Of a DNA stretch of 64,000 nt, positions 31,890 to 41,267 are shown in pieces. Each line of letters starts with the position of its first letter. Positions within the stretch are counted from its first letter, which is position 1. The notes beneath the pieces were generated by a model that did no database searches, was not told the origin of the DNA, and was given only the letters and a program-made list of their open reading frames with translations. This DNA comes from Aureibacter tunicatorum. Its GTDB lineage: Bacteria > Bacteroidota > Bacteroidia > Cytophagales > Cyclobacteriaceae. Position numbers and translations under genes: made by a program. The stretch covers positions 2,170,001 to 2,234,000 of the forward strand of contig NZ_AP025305.1 in the NCBI RefSeq assembly GCF_036492635.1, in the 5' to 3' direction.

Positions 31890-33599
31890 TTATTTCTTTT
31901 TAGCTCTTGGGCTTGATGATGCCATTTTTCGGGATTTTCCAGTTGCTTGAGAGATAGCTTCGAGAGGGGTTGAACGTTCTTTTTCCACATCTTTGGCGAG
32001 TGCGATTAAAGTAGAGAATGTCATGTTGGTTTCTTCATTCCATCTGAGCAATTGATCACCGCTGAAGCTTGCGGAAGCCAGCACAGTGTCAAACGTTGGA
32101 AAGCGCATGGCTCTTAATTTTCTTTCAAGTGGCAAAGGATGGTGTTTTATGGTGGTCATTACCGCTTTTGAAGTGGTTTCAACACATTCGCTCATTTCAG
32201 TGAAATGGCCGTCCCACATAGCTTCTTGTTGATCGGCTTCAGAGTCCATAAGCACAGGGTTGTACATGAGCGAGCAGATGAATTCAACAGATGCAGGATC
32301 TTTCATCAGGTTGGCCCTTTTCATTTCATAATAAAGGAATAGCTTTTCAAAATAAGAGCTTTTGTATTCTGGTAGCAGTTCTTTGATAATTAGTTGAAGA
32401 GCGATGAGTCGGTCTTTGGCTTCATTGCATCTGAGTTGACAAAGCATTAATTCATAGACTTTGGAAGTTACCTTGAGGCAAAAATCAAATAGAGCTTGCT
32501 CATCTTTATTAGCATGCCATGTTTTATGCAAAGACTCGGGAATGAGATCCACTAGGGTGTAGGCATTGAATTCGGGTAAAATGGAAGTATGAAGTTTATC
32601 AAAGAATGAACTTAGAAATTCCAAGTCATTCTTTCTTTTGCCCAGTTTACGCGTTGAAATGAAGTATCGAGCTATCTCATTATTGAATTCCTTTCCTCTG
32701 GCAGCGATCATGTCTTGCAAGCGAGTCGCTTTTGAAGCAATATGGCCCACCATTTTCATTTCATGATCCACTAGAAAATCCACGTGTTCTGTTGAAAGAT
32801 CTTCAAGTTTTGCTACTTGAAAATGGTCGAGGATGTTGGCGAATTTCACACTTTCTTCCAAACGCAAAGTTTCATCAATTTCAAATTCGCTTCCAGCGAC
32901 GGGTTTTTTCTTCTTCTTTTTTTTCTTTTTGGCGGGAGTGGGAGATGAATCGGTTGATGACGGCAGAGAAGTGTCATGCGGAGGAGTAGGTACGTCAATG
33001 GTTAACAAATCAAGGTTGGGCATGCTATGACTCGTTGTTTCAAGCGAGTCTTCAGCAGGACTAAAGGTCAAAGAAGGCAACAATGTAGTGGAGGCGGAAT
33101 CTTGTAAAGGATGAAATTCAGGTTCGGCTATGCTTAACCCTAATTTAGACTTTTTCAGCCAGTTGTTTGCTGTTTTTATCAAATGAAGGTCTTCTGGTGT
33201 GGGGTTTATTGCTTCAAATACGCCGGTAGTTTTGGATTCGACAAATAATAGCCGTTTGCCATACTTTGATGGCGAATAATGCATATGGCTAATGGATAGA
33301 GATACCGTTCCTTTTTTTCTTTCAAATGTGCTGTCGTCTATGTCAATGGTTAGGTGGGGATAGCCTTGGGTATCGGGAATTAGGATCGCTTTGCGAATAT
33401 TGGTTCTTACAAAGCGTCTTTTGCCTGCAATGCTTTTTGTCAATTTGTTGCCATACCATTCCTCTTGTCCTACGAGCACCCGCGCGCATTGTACGGGAAA
33501 AGATTCCAAAGGAATTGATGGAGGTGATATGCTTAAACTATTAGCTCTTTTGGCTATTTTTCTTTCATTGTTTTTTAATTCAATTTGTTGTTTAAGCAT
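31890..33599 (-). CDS. Unknown 569-aa protein with Lys-rich tract
   Basis: No family is recognised. The N-terminal ~25 residues are charged and polar (NNERKIAKRANSLSISP), followed by a beta-rich part with FPVQCARVLVGQEEWYG and a KKGTVSLSISHMHYSPS segment. A Pro/Ser/Thr-rich linker at about 190–225 leads to nine consecutive lysines, and the C-terminal ~330 residues are helical, ending in KSRKMASSSPRAKKK. There is no signal peptide. The polar start followed by 'PVQ' recalls cargo or effector-like proteins of contractile injection systems in marine Bacteroidota, but I cannot confirm this and no such system is in the window. It appears to be a monocistronic gene. Confidence 0.7.
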   Translation of the reverse strand: MLKQQIELKNNERKIAKRANSLSISPPSIPLESFPVQCARVLVGQEEWYGNKLTKSIAGKRRFVRTNIRKAILIPDTQGYPHLTIDIDDSTFERKKGTVSLSISHMHYSPSKYGKRLLFVESKTTGVFEAINPTPEDLHLIKTANNWLKKSKLGLSIAEPEFHPLQDSASTTLLPSLTFSPAEDSLETTSHSMPNLDLLTIDVPTPPHDTSLPSSTDSSPTPAKKKKKKKKKPVAGSEFEIDETLRLEESVKFANILDHFQVAKLEDLSTEHVDFLVDHEMKMVGHIASKATRLQDMIAARGKEFNNEIARYFISTRKLGKRKNDLEFLSSFFDKLHTSILPEFNAYTLVDLIPESLHKTWHANKDEQALFDFCLKVTSKVYELMLCQLRCNEAKDRLIALQLIIKELLPEYKSSYFEKLFLYYEMKRANLMKDPASVEFICSLMYNPVLMDSEADQQEAMWDGHFTEMSECVETTSKAVMTTIKHHPLPLERKLRAMRFPTFDTVLASASFSGDQLLRWNEETNMTFSTLIALAKDVEKERSTPLEAISQATGKSRKMASSSPRAKKK

Positions 33600-33720
33600 T
33601 TAAAGATAAGTGGAATTCATACTGTATTTATTTCAACTTATCTTATGTCTCAGTGTTTGATTATTTAAAATTCCGCAAATTTTTCAAAAATGATATTGAG
33701 GAATAGATTTTTTAAAAGGT

Positions 33721-33754
33721 GAAAAAAGAGGCTGCATTTTTTAATGGCAGCCTC
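33721..33754 (-). terminator. Rho-independent terminator of the M43 protease gene
   Basis: On the minus strand GAGGCTGC pairs with GCAGCCTC around an 11-nt AT-rich loop and is followed by TTTTTTC. It lies just after the stop codon at 33763. Confidence 0.88.
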
Positions 33755-33762
33755 AATATTAA

Positions 33763-36700
33763 TTATTTCTTTAATATTATTTTTTCGGTAAATGAGCCTG
33801 ATGCTGTTTCTATCACAACAATATAGATTCCTTCTCTAACATTGTTGAAGTCAATTTTCAAGCTGTTTTTATTTTGAGTTTTTACTACCGAAGTAACCTC
33901 ACTACCAACAGAACTGTATACTTTAGCGTTCTTGATTTCATCGTTCATTCCATCAATATTAATAATCCTGTTAGTAGGGTTGGGGTAAAGTTTGTAATCT
34001 TTTAATGTATTTGGGGTTCCTAAGACAACGTCATTATCAGTCGCTTCAATTTTCAAGTCATCTAGCCATATGCGAGTTCCGTAACCCGAAACGTTTTGAA
34101 TTTTAAGCATAACTGAGCCTTGGCCTTTGAATTGAGAAATATCAATCTGTTCTTTTCTCCAATCTCCGTTAGCCGAAGAAGGTACCCAATCGTTTGACTC
34201 TCCTTGTGGAACTTCTTTAGTTTGAAGCTCTGTATGTGTTTTACTGTATACTTCTTCCCATGACAAACCGCAGTCAGTTGAGATGAAGAACTTTAATACG
34301 TCAGGGCTAAAGTCGTTGAACTTGGTATAAGCAAGTTGAAACTCAATAAATTCTCCAGCTTTAGTGAAATTAAGAGGAGGAGAGATAATTTCATCAATTT
34401 CTCCAACAATAGCATTAGCAGCATTATTCATTACGAGGCTTGATGAGGAGTTGAAACCTGTCGTGTTGTTTATCTCCCATTTAAGTCCCGAGTCAGGATT
34501 GATAACTTCCCAATTAGCTATTGATTCATTATTTTCAAAATCAAGATTTAACGGCAATGATTGCAATTCATCTACTCTTATATAGTTTTCAATACTGATT
34601 GTATCCGATTTGTCTTCCTTGAAAACGATAAGTTCTACTTTATAGCTTCCTGATGTTGGGTAAATCACTGTAGGGTGTGCTTCAGTGGATGTTTCAGGAC
34701 TGCCGCCTTCAAAGTTCCACTTTACGCTTTCAACTGTACCAATAGATTTGTTTTCAAATTTAATACTGCTGTTTTCGCATGTTGATTTTTTATCAGAACC
34801 AAACAAGGCTACTACATCATCAGGAGTAATGCAGCTGACATTTGCTTTCCATCCAGGGAAATTAGTATTCCCATCAGATTCAAAATGAAATGTCAATGCG
34901 CCGGAAGCATTAGTAGCTAGAATGCTACCGGGAGAATTCTTGCCACAATAACGACCAATAATTGGAGCTCCTTGATTTTCACCATCATGAATAGTCAGGA
35001 AATCATAATCACATTGCTCTCCCATTTCAAGTTCGAATTCTAAAAATTCTACTTTCACTTTATTTTGAGAACCTTCAGGATAAATAGTAAGCGTGCTATT
35101 TTCACTGTCAGAATAATTAGTGTTCTTTCCAGAATCAAAAAATGTTCCATCGCATGAAGTGACGCTTTTTGTGCCCATTATAATGTCAGTGCTGATGTAG
35201 TCTTTGTCTCTACATATAATATTTGCTTTCCATCCAGGGCTGTAAGAATTGTCATCAGAATGAAATCTGAAAGTTATTGAGCCACTAGAATTGTTTGCAA
35301 TAACACTTTTAGGAGCATTATTGTCGCAATATAGACCAAGAGATGGAGAGTTGACATCAGGGCCATTGAAGATTTCCAAATAATCAAAGCATTCGCCATC
35401 GTCTTTTTCCAGATTAAAAGAAATAAAATCAAACTCTAATTTTTTAGTGTCGTCTTCAGGAGTGAATGTCATCACATAGTCTTCATTGTTCTCATGAGGA
35501 CTTCTTAAACCAGAATCGTAAAATGTACCTTCGCAAACGGAAACAGTTGAGTTGCTCATTGCGAAAAAGTTCTCCACAACAACTGCGTCAGAAATTGTTC
35601 TCGTATGAGATTCTCCCAAGTTATTTGTTACAGTAAGTTTTACATCATATGATCCAACTTCATTGTAAACAATTTGCGGAGGTGTTTGACCTGAGAATTC
35701 AGGTGTATCAGAACCAGGAAATTCCCACTTCCATGTTGTTATATTAGCGCCAGTTTCAGAAATAGACTGATCCGTGAAGGTTATTGAATTCCCAGGTTTA
35801 ACTATATCTGAACTTTGATCAAATATTGCTAAAGCCGGAGCGTCTAATATTCCTGTTTCTATAAGGTTTTGTGTTGTATGAAGGTTATTCCTTCCTGATA
35901 TATCTGAGTTTAAAGCAGCTCTCATTCTATTTTTTTGCCCTTCAGTGAACATCACGGAGCAATTCGCGTAATCCATGAAGTTTTGATAGTTGTCTTTGCT
36001 GCCACAAGAAGATTGTGCCCCACAACCACCATTGCCATAAGTCAGCGGTGTATCAGCAACACCGTCGTCCACGTTGCAGGCCGCGCCAGAAAATCTTTCA
36101 GCATTTCCCCAGCAGTGCTCTAGGTTTGCCCAGTGGCCGATTTCATGCGTTAAGATTTTGTAATGTGTCCATCTGGCAGTACCTGTACGTCCAACCGCCC
36201 AATGTGAAGTTGTCACACCATCAATTAATGGCCTGTCAATAACAGTACTAGGTATATAAGCATAGGCGGATCCGCTGCCACCATCAGAGCTTGTTACAAC
36301 CCAAATATTTAGATATTTTTCTCTAGGCCAAGAGATTAAATCTTGAATTTCTTGGTTTTGCCCATTACTGCTAAGTGTAGTGTAAATTCTGTTGATTCCT
36401 GTAGTAGGCTTCCCTTGTGGATCTCTTTTCGCTAAATAAAATTCGAACCCAACATTAGCAATAATATTCTGAAATTCAGTTTCTACATCTGCTAATCCTT
36501 GATTTCTAGCATTGAAATCTTCATTGACTTGTACGATGGATTCTTTAATTTGCTCATCAGAGATGTTCTCTTCACCACCTTGATGAACAATATGGAATAC
36601 CATAGGAATTTTCATAATCCCGTCAGCTTTGGCTCTGCTTGCAGAAGAAGCGTTATTTAGGTCTTTTGCCGCTTGCTCAAGAGTAAACTCCGCATCTTTA

Positions 36701-36834
36701 ATTCGCTTTAACTCTTGCGAGCTGGCATTTTTTAGTATTTGCTTGCTTTTGTTTAACTGATCGCACTTTTCAACCTTTTGGCTGAAAACGGGAAAAGCCA
36801 TCATGCAAGCTAAAATAGTAGCTTTTATTTTCAT
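33763..36834 (-). CDS. Secreted M43 (pappalysin-like) metalloprotease with PKD, CUB and T9SS domains
   Basis: A 1023-aa exported protease. Signal peptide about 1–19, propeptide, then the metzincin catalytic domain with HEIGHWANLEHCWG (zinc site HExxHxxxxxH) at about 226–239 and a Met-turn (YANCSVMF) near 300. Downstream are a PKD domain (about 340–425), two CUB domains (about 430–545 and 555–665, each with a CEGTFYDSG/CDGTFFDSG start), a second PKD (about 675–760) and a jelly-roll carbohydrate- or protein-binding domain (about 765–925). A T9SS sorting domain (YKLYPNPTNRIINIDG to the end) closes it. It is likely surface-attached or released and digests proteins. Confidence 0.94.
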   Translation of the reverse strand: MKIKATILACMMAFPVFSQKVEKCDQLNKSKQILKNASSQELKRIKDAEFTLEQAAKDLNNASSASRAKADGIMKIPMVFHIVHQGGEENISDEQIKESIVQVNEDFNARNQGLADVETEFQNIIANVGFEFYLAKRDPQGKPTTGINRIYTTLSSNGQNQEIQDLISWPREKYLNIWVVTSSDGGSGSAYAYIPSTVIDRPLIDGVTTSHWAVGRTGTARWTHYKILTHEIGHWANLEHCWGNAERFSGAACNVDDGVADTPLTYGNGGCGAQSSCGSKDNYQNFMDYANCSVMFTEGQKNRMRAALNSDISGRNNLHTTQNLIETGILDAPALAIFDQSSDIVKPGNSITFTDQSISETGANITTWKWEFPGSDTPEFSGQTPPQIVYNEVGSYDVKLTVTNNLGESHTRTISDAVVVENFFAMSNSTVSVCEGTFYDSGLRSPHENNEDYVMTFTPEDDTKKLEFDFISFNLEKDDGECFDYLEIFNGPDVNSPSLGLYCDNNAPKSVIANNSSGSITFRFHSDDNSYSPGWKANIICRDKDYISTDIIMGTKSVTSCDGTFFDSGKNTNYSDSENSTLTIYPEGSQNKVKVEFLEFELEMGEQCDYDFLTIHDGENQGAPIIGRYCGKNSPGSILATNASGALTFHFESDGNTNFPGWKANVSCITPDDVVALFGSDKKSTCENSSIKFENKSIGTVESVKWNFEGGSPETSTEAHPTVIYPTSGSYKVELIVFKEDKSDTISIENYIRVDELQSLPLNLDFENNESIANWEVINPDSGLKWEINNTTGFNSSSSLVMNNAANAIVGEIDEIISPPLNFTKAGEFIEFQLAYTKFNDFSPDVLKFFISTDCGLSWEEVYSKTHTELQTKEVPQGESNDWVPSSANGDWRKEQIDISQFKGQGSVMLKIQNVSGYGTRIWLDDLKIEATDNDVVLGTPNTLKDYKLYPNPTNRIINIDGMNDEIKNAKVYSSVGSEVTSVVKTQNKNSLKIDFNNVREGIYIVVIETASGSFTEKIILKK

Positions 36835-37057
36835 ATATTTTCTTGTTTGTGATTAGGGTCTAATAATGCAATGTAAAAAAAATATACAATATAAGCTTGT
36901 CTAATGAGTGTTTTATGAAGCTCTAAGCTATAATTTCCGTGAAATAGTCACATATAATTAACATCTACTTGTGAACAAAGAGTTGGACAGCAAAAAATGA
37001 AAAATATAATATTTATGTCAGGCTTTTCGTTTAACTTTGTTAGTCAAGGAAAAATTC

Positions 37058-37063
37058 AAGGAG
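37058..37063 (+). promoter_or_regulatory. Ribosome binding site of mnmA
   Basis: AAGGAG, 9 nt before the ATG at 37073. It selects this ATG over the in-frame TTG at 37037. Confidence 0.65.
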
Positions 37064-37072
37064 ATAAATAAA

Positions 37073-38278
37073 ATGGCGAACGAAAGAGTAGTTGTAGGAC
37101 TATCGGGAGGCGTTGATTCCAGCGTGGCGGCTTATTTATTGCAAGAGCAAGGTTATGAAGTCATCGGTTTGTTTATGAAAAACTGGCATGATGAATCTGT
37201 TACAATAAGCGATGAATGCCCTTGGGTGGAAGACAGCAATGACGCATTGTTGGTTGCTCAAAAATTGGGCATACCTTTTCAGACCATAGATTTGAGCGAA
37301 GAATATAAGAAACAGGTGGTCGATTATATGTTTGCTGAATATGAAAATGGTAGAACTCCTAACCCTGATGTGCTTTGCAACAGAGAAATCAAGTTTGATG
37401 TGTTCTTGAAAGCGGCAATGTCTTTGGGTGCTGACTATGTGGCTACTGGGCATTATTGCAGAAAGAGCGAGATAGAAGTGAATGGAGAAAAGAAATACCA
37501 ATTAAAAGCTGGTGTGGATTCAAACAAGGATCAAAGTTATTTCCTTTGTCAATTAACTCAGGAGCAATTAGCCAAGTCTCTTTTTCCTGTAGGGCATTTG
37601 GAGAAACCTGAAGTGAGAAAAATTGCCGCTGAGTTGGATTTGGTGACAGCTGATAAAAAGGATTCGCAAGGAATTTGTTTTGTAGGGAAAGTTAAGTTGC
37701 CAGACTTCTTGCAACAACAGCTAAAGCCTAAAGCAGGAGAAGTGTATGAAATTCCTGTTGACGCGCCTTCTATTGTGGAGAGGAAAAATGCGTTGGCTAA
37801 TGCCAAATCAGAAGAAGAGTGGCTAAAGTTGGTATGCAGTCCTTACCAGTTCGATAAAAACGAAGGGAGGAAAGCAGGAGACCATCGAGGCGCTCATTTT
37901 TTCACAATCGGCCAACGGAAAGGACTTAATATTGGAGGCACGCCAAAGCCTTTGTTTATCATTGGAACGGACGTGAAAGAAAATCTTGTGTTTGCAGGTC
38001 AGGGTGGAGATCATCCGGGCTTGATTAGATCTGGTTTGTTTATAGATAAAAGCGAAGAACACTGGGTAAGACCCGACCTTGCTTTGAAGATAGGCGAATC
38101 TAAGAAAATGATGGGACGTATAAGATACAGAGAAGATTTAAGTCCTATTACATTGTTCAAGAAAGAAGAAGGTCTATACATTGTTTTTGATCAACCAAGA
38201 AAGGGAATTGCGGCAGGTCAGTTTGCAGCTTGGTATGATGAAGATGAATTGGTCGGATCTGGAGTGATAAACGGCTAA
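37073..38278 (+). CDS. mnmA: tRNA-specific 2-thiouridylase MnmA
   Basis: A 401-aa enzyme that inserts sulfur at C2 of the wobble uridine in tRNAs for Lys, Glu and Gln. The PP-loop [18 protein letters not shown] is at the N-terminus. The catalytic cysteines are in [13 protein letters not shown] and SQGICFVGK, and ATP- and tRNA-contacting segments are seen in [11 protein letters not shown] and [13 protein letters not shown]. The frame is open from a TTG at 37037, but the ATG at 37073 has a good Shine-Dalgarno and matches the usual [13 protein letters not shown] start. A ~45-residue insertion (about 235–280) before the FTIGQRKG motif is longer than in E. coli MnmA. A terminator follows. Confidence 0.96.
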   Translation: MANERVVVGLSGGVDSSVAAYLLQEQGYEVIGLFMKNWHDESVTISDECPWVEDSNDALLVAQKLGIPFQTIDLSEEYKKQVVDYMFAEYENGRTPNPDVLCNREIKFDVFLKAAMSLGADYVATGHYCRKSEIEVNGEKKYQLKAGVDSNKDQSYFLCQLTQEQLAKSLFPVGHLEKPEVRKIAAELDLVTADKKDSQGICFVGKVKLPDFLQQQLKPKAGEVYEIPVDAPSIVERKNALANAKSEEEWLKLVCSPYQFDKNEGRKAGDHRGAHFFTIGQRKGLNIGGTPKPLFIIGTDVKENLVFAGQGGDHPGLIRSGLFIDKSEEHWVRPDLALKIGESKKMMGRIRYREDLSPITLFKKEEGLYIVFDQPRKGIAAGQFAAWYDEDELVGSGVING

Positions 38279-38313
38279 TCACGATAACCTTAATGGGTAT
38301 TATAGATGAGTAA

Positions 38314-38350
38314 GAAGCTAATTGATATTTGTCAATTAGCTTTTTTCTTT
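38314..38350 (+). terminator. Rho-independent terminator of mnmA
   Basis: AAGCTAATTGA pairs with TCAATTAGCTT around a 6-nt loop, followed by TTTTTCTTTTTT on the plus strand. The converging MFS gene stops at 38352. Confidence 0.88.
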
Positions 38351-38351
38351 T

Positions 38352-39758
38352 TTAACCTTCATACAGTGGCTTCCCTTTTGTTTCGATTTGAAAAGCTCTT
38401 GTGAATACAAAGCCAAGAAATGAAGTAATGGCCAATATAATCAATGTGATGGACATGCCTGCGGATTTGCTTAAAATAGGCAAGAAAAATATGCCCAAGG
38501 TCGCTCCTAGCTTTGCTATGCCGGCGGCAAAGCCGCTGCCTGTAGCTCTAAGGTTTGTAGGAAACAATTCACCGGAAAGAGTGAATGTCGTTGGGTTGGG
38601 TCCAGAGTTCATCATGAAGTTAAAAATAGAAAACCCTAGAAAGGTGAAGCCAAAAGTCCAAGGCTCGGACAGATGAAAACTATTGGGAATAGCGAGTATA
38701 AGTAGCCCTAAAGCCATCCCCATGAAGCCTATTTTTTGCAAAGGCATACGACCGACTCTTTCCACGAAACATAAATTGACTATGAAACCTATGATCAGAA
38801 ATAAGTCAAGAAAAGATGACTCGACGATGGCTTTTTTGACTTCCTGCACGAAATTCATATGCTCGATATTGAAATGCAATTGAGTGAGAATAATCGGAGT
38901 GAAAAGTCCTATGCCATAAGTTGAAATATCCATTAGAAACCATGGCACGGTAGCAAGGATGGTTCTTTTTCGAATGCTTTTTTTGAAAAGCTCTTTGATT
39001 CTGATTTTTCTTTCAGGAAGAAATTCCGTTTTATACTTTTCGTTTTTGAAATAATCTTTGATGAACTTTTCTTCGTGCGAATAAATCGAAAGGCATATTT
39101 TTTCAGCTTTCTTGTACTTTTTGTGAAACAAAAGCCATCGGATACTTTCAGGAACAGAGCTGCGAAAGAAAAGGATGATACCAGCAGGGATGACCCCGAT
39201 CAATAAGAAATATCTCCATGCGTTAATAGAGGGAAATATTTTGAGGATTAATATGCTTGAGATTGCCGCTAATATCATTCCTACAGCCTGCAATGCAAAT
39301 GAACTTGTCAGCATTCTGCCACGTATTTTTTTGGGCATGAATTCGGATACATAAGAGGAACAAATTGGGTAATCGGCACCAACGCCCATTCCCACAAAGA
39401 ATCTTGATACAATAAGCAACCAGGGATTCCATGCGATGCCGGAAAGTACTCCAAAGAAAATCAGAAATACCATATTGATCATATAGAATGTCTTACGGCC
39501 GTATTTGTCTGTCAAGTATCCTAATATGATGGCGCCGAAAATAGCGCCTAATAGCGCGGAACTGCCTATAAGCCCTGTTAGAACGGGAGATGTTTTGAAG
39601 TATTTGCTGATCAGTGGAAGTGATAGCCCTATGACGAAAAGATCGAATCCGTCGAGTAGAATTCCAGCGGCGGACAGGAGCCAGATTTTTTTATGAGTTT
39701 TTTTAAAGGGGGAGTGGTCAATTAGGTGGCCTAGGCTTTTTGATTTCTGGGTTTTCAT
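38352..39758 (-). CDS. MFS transporter, sugar/metabolite:H+ symporter type
   Basis: A 468-aa protein with 12 predicted membrane helices and family signatures: LTDKYGRKTFYMI after helix 2 (the DRxGRK-type loop), VGADYPICSSYVSEFMP in helices 4–5, VPESIRWLL after helix 6 (the PESPRWL motif), and VERVGRMPL after helix 8. This places it in the sugar-porter or metabolite-H+ symporter branch of the MFS. The substrate is unclear. Its start codon shares base 39758 with the stop of the upstream 139-aa gene, so the cupin–139-aa–MFS genes form an operon. Confidence 0.88.
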   Translation of the reverse strand: MKTQKSKSLGHLIDHSPFKKTHKKIWLLSAAGILLDGFDLFVIGLSLPLISKYFKTSPVLTGLIGSSALLGAIFGAIILGYLTDKYGRKTFYMINMVFLIFFGVLSGIAWNPWLLIVSRFFVGMGVGADYPICSSYVSEFMPKKIRGRMLTSSFALQAVGMILAAISSILILKIFPSINAWRYFLLIGVIPAGIILFFRSSVPESIRWLLFHKKYKKAEKICLSIYSHEEKFIKDYFKNEKYKTEFLPERKIRIKELFKKSIRKRTILATVPWFLMDISTYGIGLFTPIILTQLHFNIEHMNFVQEVKKAIVESSFLDLFLIIGFIVNLCFVERVGRMPLQKIGFMGMALGLLILAIPNSFHLSEPWTFGFTFLGFSIFNFMMNSGPNPTTFTLSGELFPTNLRATGSGFAAGIAKLGATLGIFFLPILSKSAGMSITLIILAITSFLGFVFTRAFQIETKGKPLYEG

Positions 39759-40177
39759 TAGACCAAGATTTTCTCGTCTTCTGTTTGGATGAACTTAAGC
39801 CATTTGATGGCTTCAGTACAGTTTTTGAAAAATTTGATCTCGTTAAAATGATTGCCCATTTTTAATTTGCATGTTTCTTCTTCTTGTCCGTAAGGAACGA
39901 TAATGGCCGTATGCAAATGTTTTTTCTGATGTTCTTTGCGAATTCTTTGAAAAAAAATAGAGTTGATGTCTTCCATGCTCATATCGACATTTTGAAAGTC
40001 ATAGAGGACCTTTTTGATGTTGGTCTTATTGAGTATTTTATAGTTCTTGTCTAGTGTGCGTGCATATGGTTCTTTGATGATATTGATAGAATTTTTAAGT
40101 ACCACGTGTACATAGCCTTCCACATCATTCCAGCCTAGAATACTGTGATTGGTTTCCATTGTAAGCCTATTGTTCAT
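39758..40177 (-). CDS. Hypothetical SpoIIAA/STAS-like cytoplasmic protein
   Basis: A 139-aa protein with an alternating strand-helix pattern: a VEGYVHVVLKNSINI strand, an IKKVLYDFQNVDMSMEDI strand-helix, HTAIIVPYGQEEE, and a last helix (CTEAIKWLKFIQTE). This resembles SpoIIAA-like or STAS folds found in Bacteroidota, but the identity is weak. It overlaps the upstream cupin gene by 11 nt and touches the MFS start, so it is translated in an operon with both. Confidence 0.5.
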   Translation of the reverse strand: MNNRLTMETNHSILGWNDVEGYVHVVLKNSINIIKEPYARTLDKNYKILNKTNIKKVLYDFQNVDMSMEDINSIFFQRIRKEHQKKHLHTAIIVPYGQEEETCKLKMGNHFNEIKFFKNCTEAIKWLKFIQTEDEKILV

Positions 40178-40514
40178 ACTCTGACTTGTAAAATACCGCC
40201 AGCCAAATTGTTTTCTCTTCAGGTGAAGTGTGAATAACTCTGTGCTTTTGGCGAGCTGGTATGTTGATATAATCTCCTTTGCCTAGTTTATGAATCTCGC
40301 CACCTTCAAACTCAAGCTCAGCATAGCCTTCGAGCACTATTACCCATTCGCTTTCTTCCTGATCATACCAAAAGTCGGAAGGGCTTTTCTGTCCAAAAGA
40401 TACTATTCTTTCAATTTTGATACTATTGGACTCCTCCAAAATATCAAAAACTTCTTGCGATCGATCGGCAATGAGTTTGTCGAATATGTTTTTCGGGCGT
40501 TGATTCACACTCAA
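40167..40514 (-). CDS. Cupin-domain protein
   Basis: A 115-aa single cupin. The first motif region reads WYDQEESEWVIVLEGYAELEFEGG and the second KGDYINIPARQKHRVIHTSP. The histidines of a typical metal-binding cupin are only partly present (one His in the second motif, Asp/Glu in the first), so the metal ligands may be different. Small cupins of this type are often metal-binding enzymes or ligand sensors. It is the first gene of the operon with the STAS-like and MFS genes. Confidence 0.85.
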   Translation of the reverse strand: MSVNQRPKNIFDKLIADRSQEVFDILEESNSIKIERIVSFGQKSPSDFWYDQEESEWVIVLEGYAELEFEGGEIHKLGKGDYINIPARQKHRVIHTSPEEKTIWLAVFYKSEYEQ

Positions 40515-40610
40515 AATTCTTTCATTTTTAGTGCCAATAAGAATGTGTTTTTCATTGATTTTTATGTGTTTTATTACACGGGAGTAAAAAAGATGGTATG
40601 CGTAAAAAAT

Positions 40611-40640
40611 AAAAAATCCGCTATTCGAAGCGGATTTTTA
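40611..40640. terminator. Rho-independent terminator after gldC
   Basis: AAAATCCGCT pairs with AGCGGATTTT around a 5–6-nt loop, with A- and T-runs on both sides, so it can work in both directions. It lies directly after the gldC stop codon on the minus strand. Confidence 0.85.
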
Positions 40641-40644
40641 AAAT

Positions 40645-40998
40645 TTATCTCATGTTTTGTTGCATTTCTTTCTTGATATGCTCCACAAGCTCTTCGCATA
40701 GGTCATTCATGCGCTTTGCCATGATTTCGTCACCGGTAGAGTTTAGGATACTCTGCGCCATGCCTCCGATGCAATCCACATAAAATCTTTTCATTTCATC
40801 GACTTGCATCTCCTTAGTCCACAAATCAATTCTCAATGTATTGTTTTGCTTCGGATCCCAGATGGATAGGTTTATAGCTTTGGCATCTTCAAATGCCTCT
40901 TGGTTAGAAGCGTCCGTAGCATTCCATTTTATATCTTCAGGAATGTTGTCTTTGTCAAGGGAAACCTTGATGCTGATATCTTTCTCTGTCATGTTCAT
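40645..40998 (-). CDS. gldC: Gliding motility protein GldC
   Basis: A 117-aa protein matching GldC: an N-terminal KDISIKVSLDKDNIPEDIKWNA segment, ATDASNQEAFEDAKAINLSIWD, TLRIDLWTKEMQVDEMKRFY, and a helical end (MNDLCEELVEHIKKEM). GldC is needed for efficient gliding in Flavobacterium johnsoniae and is widespread in Bacteroidota, including non-gliders; its exact role is unclear. It is cytoplasmic, without a signal peptide. gldB, its usual neighbour in flavobacteria, is not adjacent here. It has its own terminator. Confidence 0.93.
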   Translation of the reverse strand: MNMTEKDISIKVSLDKDNIPEDIKWNATDASNQEAFEDAKAINLSIWDPKQNNTLRIDLWTKEMQVDEMKRFYVDCIGGMAQSILNSTGDEIMAKRMNDLCEELVEHIKKEMQQNMR

Positions 40999-41267
40999 CA
41001 GTTTTGTAAGGACAATATCGTACTAAATTTGATTTTTTCAAAGCATCATCCTTAATCTTGACGATGAGCGTGTGCTAGATTATTCAATGTTTATTAAAGT
41101 GAAAAAGTTCGAAAAGCTATCTTGTTTTTGATACTAGGACTTTAAAAGTACATCTGAACGATTTAATACTGAGGTTTTAAGGGTGAATTTTTTCGTAAAT
41201 TTTGCTTTAGTCGAGTATGATTGAGTAAATTGTTTGCGTTTGGTGAATATTGCATTACTGTTAATAT

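Noticed and set aside
32880-32940. Sequencing error or slippage in the A/T-rich lysine tract
   Set aside because: The run is broken by G at several codon positions and the frame stays open on both sides, so it is read as nine lysine codons.
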